Shown in pieces: positions 58,660-64,000 of a DNA stretch of 64,000 nucleotides. Source of the DNA: Edaphochlamys debaryana (lineage: Eukaryota > Chlorophyta > Chlorophyceae > Chlamydomonadales); the NCBI GenBank assembly GCA_016858145.1, contig JAEHOE010000010.1:930001-994000 (forward strand), read 5' to 3'. The notes beneath the pieces are model-generated. The model searched no databases, was not told where the DNA came from, and was given only the letters and a program-made list of their open reading frames with translations. Within the stretch, counting starts at the first letter, position 1; the number at the start of each line of letters is the position of its first letter. Made by a program: the position numbers and the translations under genes.

Positions 58660-61600
58660 ATGCGGGACGTAGGGCGCTACAACGCTTCGGTTCTCATCGG
58701 GAACTGGGCAGAGGATCGGGAGCTGCAGAGAACCATCCTCAAGAGCTTGCTCGCTCAGAAGGGAACAGGCTCTCTCAAGCTCGATGCGTAAGTCCAACTT
58801 TGCATAACGGCTTTGGGTACGCACAGGTCCCTTGCTGCTGCATCCACTCCGGGGGAGCCCCTCCGGCTTGCAGGGGGTGCCGTTTCCCGGGGGCCCCTGG
58901 AGGGCACACCGAGTCCAACCTGGCTGCCCCTGATCTGCTCCGGACGACCGCGCGCGTCCATACCTTGCGCTTGCCTAGCTGACTTATATTCCGAAGCTTG
59001 TAGCCCCCTGCGTCCTGAAGCTTCCCGCCACGCTGTCCCTTCCAAAGGTACCGATCCCGCGTTGGCGCCTGCTTGACGGAGGTTGAGCTCACCAAGGTGG
59101 CTGACGACCCCTTCCTCCACTTCGGCGACGTAGTGCAGCTGGTGCACGTGGACACAGGCGAGCCAAGGGGCTGCAAGGGAAGCGGAAGGAGCGAGGCGGG
59201 AAGGGTGCGGCCATGTGGGTCGGCGCAACTTCCAGACTCTTGACACATGACCGCCCTTTTGCCGGAACCGCGCAGGATGCGTCCTGGCGGGCGACCCCGG
59301 CGACGCGGTGAGCTGAGGGCACAGCGTCTAGGCCATCTTCATTGGTAATTGACTCATTGTTCATCAGGTCTTGACCATAGCGCAGTCCACGCTCAGTGAT
59401 AAGAGCATCAAGCTGGCTGGGGAGCTGGCACCCAACTCTCCTGCCTGGGGCTTGCTAAGCGAGGATTCCGTTGACCTCTCGCCCTCTGCCTTGTCCCCTG
59501 CCTCGCCATGCCCTCAGGACCTGCGGCCGGGCGAGCAGGCCTGCGCCGCCACCGCCGCACCTGACGTGCGCGCGCCGTGCTGCCGCAACTCCCTCATCCT
59601 GCTGCCGTACTTCCCGCCAAAGACCGCCACAGCACTCGAGCCGCCGTACATGGACAATGCCGTACACTACGGCCAGAAGGCAAGCACGGGGCTGGTTGGT
59701 CCACAGGTCTAGCTGACCTTTTGTGAATCCCACAGCCCCGTTTCCTCCCTCTCATCTGGGTCGACTCATCTGGGCTCGCGACGGACCTCCCCATACCTCA
59801 CGCCGCCTCTCCACACAAAGACTACAAACCTGTACAGTGCATTGCAACCTTCACCTTCGCCTTTGCACCCCCTTCACGCACCCACTGGCCCACTGACCCT
59901 GACCGCATCTGACCCTCCTACCCCAGGTGCGCCTTGCGCTCCACCCAGGCGCCAGCGGGGACCCGGCGGACTCGGGCGGCGGCCCGCAGCCCAAGGTCCT
60001 GTTCTCCAAGCCCGTCTCCACCACCCATGCCGCCAAGTACTCGCGGTCGCAGCTGGTGGGCTTCACGGCGCGGACCGACTCGTTCGACTGCGCCTGGCAG
60101 GTGCGGAGCGCGGTGCTGGCCCGGGCCGGGGCCTGCGGCGGCGCTCCAGGGAGGCGGGAAGGCGAATGAGAGCAAGCGGCGCGCACCGCTCAGGCGCAGG
60201 GGCAGAGGCTGCAGAAAGGCTGCAACGGATCAGCAGCTGGGGTCTCTGGCCTACCTTACTGTTTCGCCCCGGGCAACACATCCATTTCGCCGCCCGCTGC
60301 CCCACCCGGCCGTGGCCCTGCGCTGCACCCAAACCCGCTCCCCGGCCGCTCACGCCGCCCGCCGCCCGCAGGTGGTGACGCCCGACCCCGCGCACCGCGC
60401 CGCCTCCGAGGGCGTGGAGGTGGCCGTGGGCGCCCCCGTGCTGCTGCTGCACTGCGCCACGCAGAAGCCGCTGTGCCTGGAGGCGGCCCGCTACCCCAAC
60501 GACTACGGCATCGAGCTGGAGGTGCGGGGGCGAGCGGGGGAGGGCGGGGGGGGGCCGAGAGGTCCGGTTCAGGGATGGAGAGCGGCTGTGAGGACGGGCA
60601 CCCGGGCTAGGTGCCGTGGGAGAGGGTGAGGCGACACGTAAGCGGCTCGGGGGGCTGTGGCAGGGGCGAGGGGCGGCAAGCTCCAGGGCGGAGAAGGGCG
60701 AGGTGTAATGCCTGGGTATGGCTAGGTTCGGGGACGCTCGCCGCTCCACCTGTGCGTGTGCCTTCATGCTGGGCCTCCACCCCTAACCCCCTCCTTCTCT
60801 CCCTCCGCTCTCCAGTTTGTCAGACAATCATCCCTCCCCCCCCCCAGGTGTCTGCCCGCTCGGCCCAGGTGGCGGGGCTCAAGCTGGCTATGGAGCAGAT
60901 GTTCTCGGTGCGTGCGTGGGCTGGGCGGGAGGCGGCTTGGTCCTAAAACAGGGGCGCGAGACGGGAAAGGCGGCCAGGAAGTCTGGCTGGCGAGCATGGA
61001 TGAGGGCACCGAGATGGATCGCGCCCTTCAAGCTCTGACCCTCGCCCTTGCCTCCTGCCGCTGACACTGTTCCGCCCCCCACCCCCACCCCCTCACCCCC
61101 GCCCCCTCACCCCTCACCCCACCCCTCCAGGGCGTGGAGAAGGGCTTCCTCCCCAAGGGCGAGCTGTCTGACAACTGGTGGACCTTCGTGGGGGGCAGCA
61201 AGGTCGAGGAGCTGCCAGCACCCGGGTGAGTCCCGTCAGCGTCCGGAGAGTTGCTGCTGCGCGTTCGGACACCGTATCTCCACCACACCACGACACCCTC
61301 CCCTGCACGGCTGCAGCCTTACGCGCTCCTGCGCCGGTCACGACACCGCCGCCGCTTCGCTCACCCATCCACGCTGCCTCCGGCCCGCCTCCCGCCCGCA
61401 GTGCCACCGCCCCCGCCGCTGCGCCCTTCCTGGAGGGGCTGGTCTCGGAGCTGGCGGCCCGGCCGGGCGCCCTGCCCCTGCTGGAGCGCAAGCTGGTGAC
61501 GCTGGAGACGGGGGCAGCGCTCCTGCCCGCGGCAGGTGCGTGGGGGGGGGGGGGAGGCGCCGGGGCGTTGGCATGGGCGGTGGAGGGCCCAGCCAGCTCC

Positions 61601-62006
61601 GGGCAGGTGCAAAACGCCACGATGGCCTCGTTCAGCCCATGCCAACGAACGGTAGCTAATCACAACCCGGGCCTCTGCAACTCGGCCGCTTGCAGTTGAC
61701 CAGGTGCCTTCATGCTATCTGTGCGCGGCACCCTCTCTCCCCCAACCCTTCCCTCTAGACCCTTCCCCACAAACCTCCCCCACGAGCCTTCCCCACAACT
61801 CTTCCCCACAACCCGTCCCGATGCCCGTCCTCCCCCCAGAGTTCAAGCTGGTGCTGCGGCAGGTGGGGTCGCAGCTGCCCGAGGACGGCGTCGCGGCGCT
61901 GCTGGCCAAGTACGCACCCGCGGGCCGCGCACCCGGCACCGCCATCGACTCGGTGGCGTTCCGGAACGACCTGCGCGCGGCGGCCACCGCGGCGGGGGCG
62001 CGCTAG
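58660..62006 (+). CDS. CFAP161: Cilia- and flagella-associated protein 161, microtubule inner protein
   Basis: CFAP161/FAP161 is a protein of the lumen of the ciliary doublet microtubule. Exons: 58660-58787, 59048-59157, 59276-59307, 59368-59679, 59927-60100, 60372-60521, 60848-60907, 61131-61225, 61402-61535 and 61840-62006; 453 aa, phases close. The family signature is clear: an N-terminal GRYNASVLIGNWAEDRELQR, then FLHFGDVVQLVHVDTGCVLA, a middle HYGQKVRLAL and FDCAWQVVTPDP, VGAPVLLLHCATQKPLCLEA, NDYGIELEV, and near the end of the conserved core DNWWTFV. Beyond the core there are about 110 further residues (FLEGLVSELAARPGALPLLERKL, then FKLVLRQVGSQLPEDGVAAL) that look like a helical EF-hand-like or DPY30-like add-on; this part is not assigned. 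The introns after 59157 and 59679 appear to use GC donors (GCGAGC, GCAAGC). Expected to be coordinated with ciliogenesis genes; no motif for this was identified. Confidence 0.88.
61065..61128 (+). repeat. C-rich low-complexity tract in CFAP161 intron
   Basis: CCCCAC/CCCTCACC units form the polypyrimidine stretch immediately before the 3' splice site of the exon starting at 61131. A run of 14 G follows the exon that ends at 61535. Confidence 0.7.
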
Positions 62007-62322
62007 GTTTTGAGGAGCGAGCGGGGGTGTGGGTGGGTGGAGGGGGTTAGGTAGGAGGGCGAGGGCATGTGGGGAGGTGTGGGCCTGCGGGGAGGGGGTA
62101 GAGGGGGTGGAGCGGGCTAACAGCGGATGCAGCTTGGGTGGGGCTCTAGTTGTGGAATTGGGGCGGGAGGAGGATGCAAGGCGCACGCTCGCCATGTGCG
62201 AAGGTGCAAAGTGCCTGGGGGTCCGTGTGAATGGGTACCGTACGGCTGCCCTCCCGTCCACTCGACTTCCTTTCGCCATAGCCACCTTGACTGCCCCCGT
62301 ATCTACGCATACCACCACCAGC

Positions 62323-62583
62323 ATGTCAGCAGCCAAACGCTACACCGGTCTGCAGCTGCAGGCACTTAGCCTGTACCGTGCTGTCCTGCGAGGCGTCCGC
62401 GCCAAGGATGGTCCCGAACAACCAGGGCTTCTCCAGTTCGCGCGCAGCGAATTCGATCGATATCGCGATGTCAGCCCGCGGGACCTGCAGCGCGTAGAGC
62501 ATCTCATTAGAGCCGGTCGGAAGAAAATGGAGCTGTTTGCGTCGGCACGCGGAGTCTCGTGGATGCGCGAAAAGCCGAGCTGA
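62323..62583 (+). CDS. SDHAF1: Succinate dehydrogenase assembly factor 1, LYR-motif protein
   Basis: Intronless 86-aa protein. SDHAF1 (LYRM8) acts in the mitochondrial matrix, where it helps deliver Fe-S clusters to the SDHB subunit of complex II. The sequence shows the LYR motif in QLQALSLYRAVLRGVR, a conserved middle (ARSEFDRYRDVSPRDLQRVE) and the family ending HLIRAGRKKMELF. The size matches the family. The ATG at 62323 is the first that gives the usual short N-terminus; the upstream extension of the frame has no ATG that fits. It lies 316 bp after the CFAP161 stop, on the same strand, so its promoter must be compact or lie within the CFAP161 3' region. Confidence 0.85.
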   Translation: MSAAKRYTGLQLQALSLYRAVLRGVRAKDGPEQPGLLQFARSEFDRYRDVSPRDLQRVEHLIRAGRKKMELFASARGVSWMREKPS

Positions 62584-63837
62584 TATCTTATGGCGACACT
62601 GCCACAAGAATTCCCGGTGAGCATCCCATCGCAATCGCGTCACAGCGGCAGCTGAAGCTCACGCCCAGCCTCTGCGCCTTGCAGGCACTGCCGCGATCGC
62701 CATATTCGCCTTGGCTACCGCGCCGGGGAACCGCTGGTCGCGAGGTCCCCACGTTGCCACGATATGTCTGTCGGCGCGCCCCACCACCCCGCGGAGCTTC
62801 CCGCGGAGCTTCCTTCCTAATGCCATAGCGTACATGGCGCTGCAGACGCCTTGTCACAGCCCTGACAGGTGCTTATGTCCCTGGGCGCCGTCGGGGAGGG
62901 GCGGGCGCGGTAAGGCGCACTGGCGGCAGGGAGCCAGGGCTAGGGGGCCAGCGGGATGCACCGGTGGTCAGCGTGTCTTGCATGATGCCAGACTCTGAGC
63001 TCCGGACTATACCGGCGTGATGGATTCCCTGGGTTGCAAGCGAGTGCAGCGACCTGCGCTCGAAGCCTATCCATGTGGTGACGCCGACCGTCGAGGGCAG
63101 GTGGTGGCTATGGGGCAGTCGGGTCGCATTGGGTTCGAAGCCCACCGGTGCCCATTGTTTGTTGAGCGGGCTGTGTTGGGCTGGGGGTAGCTGCGCTGTG
63201 GCTAATGCTGATGCCGATAGCTTAGAGGGGGGTTGGTCATGGCGTTGTGATTGTTTGGGCCGCCAGGCGTGCTGACGCATGGGTTGTGTACCGCGTATTG
63301 CGTTCGGCGGTGGCGCCAGGCGGTCCATGTGCGCCCAGGCGGGTCTCTTTTTGGGTCAGGGCGTGGGCGCAGGGCGTGGGTGCAGAAACATAACGAGGGG
63401 CAGTGTGCCTCCTCGCAAGAGGCCTCAACACTGCAACGGACACTCTGGCAGAAGGCAGAGCGCGCCAGGGCCCGCGGCGTCCGCTCGGTTCTTCGCCCTA
63501 CCTGCGGAAAGCCGGAGACCGCCGTTGTCATCGTAACAAGGTGTGTCTGTCCTCCTCAGGACAGGGAAAAGGGCTGAGCCCCAAACCCCGCGAGGCCGGG
63601 CAGCACTGGGGCCGCGCAATCAAGCACTACGCCCCACAGCGCACGGATTGAACCCACGCCGCCATAAGTTAGGGGCCTTCGCAACCCCGCAATGCCGGAC
63701 TTTGCCGGTTGGGTTGGGCGCACATTCACATGCACCCTCCAAAAGATAGAAAGAGAAGATGTCCGTCTCCAATCCGCTACTGCCCACACGCCACCCGCTA
63801 CATCTCTCCCTCCGCCGCCGCCGCTGCTTTTGGGCGC
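62584..63837. other. Intergenic between SDHAF1 and a convergent gene
   Basis: About 1.25 kb with no supported gene, presumably two 3' UTRs. The G/T-rich stretch at 63080-63370 and overlapping open frames on both strands show no recognisable product. Confidence 0.45.
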
Positions 63838-63948
63838 TCAGCCCGGGTCCACGGCCGGCGGCCGCTCCAGCGCGGCCGGCCGGCTGAAGCCCAGCAGCTT
63901 CAGCAGGAGGAGGATGCGGATCACGTTGGCAGCGGAGACTTCGCGGTT
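63838..63948 (-). CDS. Last exon of an unidentified gene (partial)
   Basis: On the minus strand a good splice acceptor (CCCCTCAG) precedes 36 codons and a TGA at 63838-63840. The peptide contains an amphipathic helix (NREVSAANVIRILLLLKLLG) followed by a Pro-rich tail. Codon use is typical of the window. The rest of the gene lies to the right of the window, and the exon alone does not reveal the family. Confidence 0.4.
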   Translation of the reverse strand, partial: NREVSAANVIRILLLLKLLGFSRPAALERPPAVDPG

Positions 63949-64000
63949 CTGAGGGGATCTCAGCCAGCGCAGGGTCGATAACTTTCCACGCTCTTAATCA

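Overview
The window comes from the nuclear genome of a green alga of the Chlamydomonas/Volvox (volvocine) group. This is inferred from GC-rich DNA, many short GT-AG introns with occasional GC-AG introns, TGTAA-type polyadenylation signals, a ciliary doublet-microtubule protein gene, a plant-type myosin, a plant-type MAP kinase kinase, and a receptor kinase family of the volvocine type. Exon coordinates were read by eye from splice sites and homology. For every multi-exon gene given an exon list the reading phases close, except where an entry says otherwise.

Layout. 1-3222 (-): MAP kinase kinase; its last exon(s) lie beyond position 1, and its last intron carries a 65-bp tandem repeat. 4386-11454 (+): 22-exon myosin heavy chain, head to head with the MAPKK. 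12971-19185 (+): receptor-like kinase A. 21211-28309: a 7.1-kb DNA transposon with ~122-bp terminal inverted repeats and a 7-bp target duplication. It carries the C-terminal remnant of a probable KDZ-type transposase (+) and a large SAP/PHD/Ulp1 protease gene (-). 29664-36036 (+): receptor-like kinase B. 37786-41037 (-): unknown, low-complexity, probably nuclear protein. 42559-48742 (+) and 50458-56486 (+): receptor-like kinases C and D. 58660-62006 (+): ciliary microtubule inner protein CFAP161. 62323-62583 (+): LYR-motif complex II assembly factor SDHAF1. 63838-63948 (-): last exon of an unidentified gene.

The centrepiece is a cluster of four paralogous single-pass receptor-like kinases, all on the + strand. 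Each has a signal peptide, an N-glycosylatable ectodomain resembling the parallel beta-helix (pectin-lyase-like) proteins of volvocine algae, a juxtamembrane cysteine motif, one transmembrane helix and a TKL-type kinase. Each kinase N-lobe is split by a 310-660-residue low-complexity insert, and its catalytic loop reads HGD instead of HRD. A and B form one pair (DLG instead of DFG); C and D form another (DFG). Within each pair, near-identical patches that include introns alternate with divergent stretches, as expected for recent duplication plus gene conversion. The cluster is interrupted by the transposon (between A and B) and by the antiparallel unknown gene (between B and C).

The most unusual single item is the transposon. 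Its protease gene joins a SAP motif and a PHD finger, both found in Siz/PIAS SUMO ligases, to an intact Ulp1 (SUMO protease) catalytic domain.
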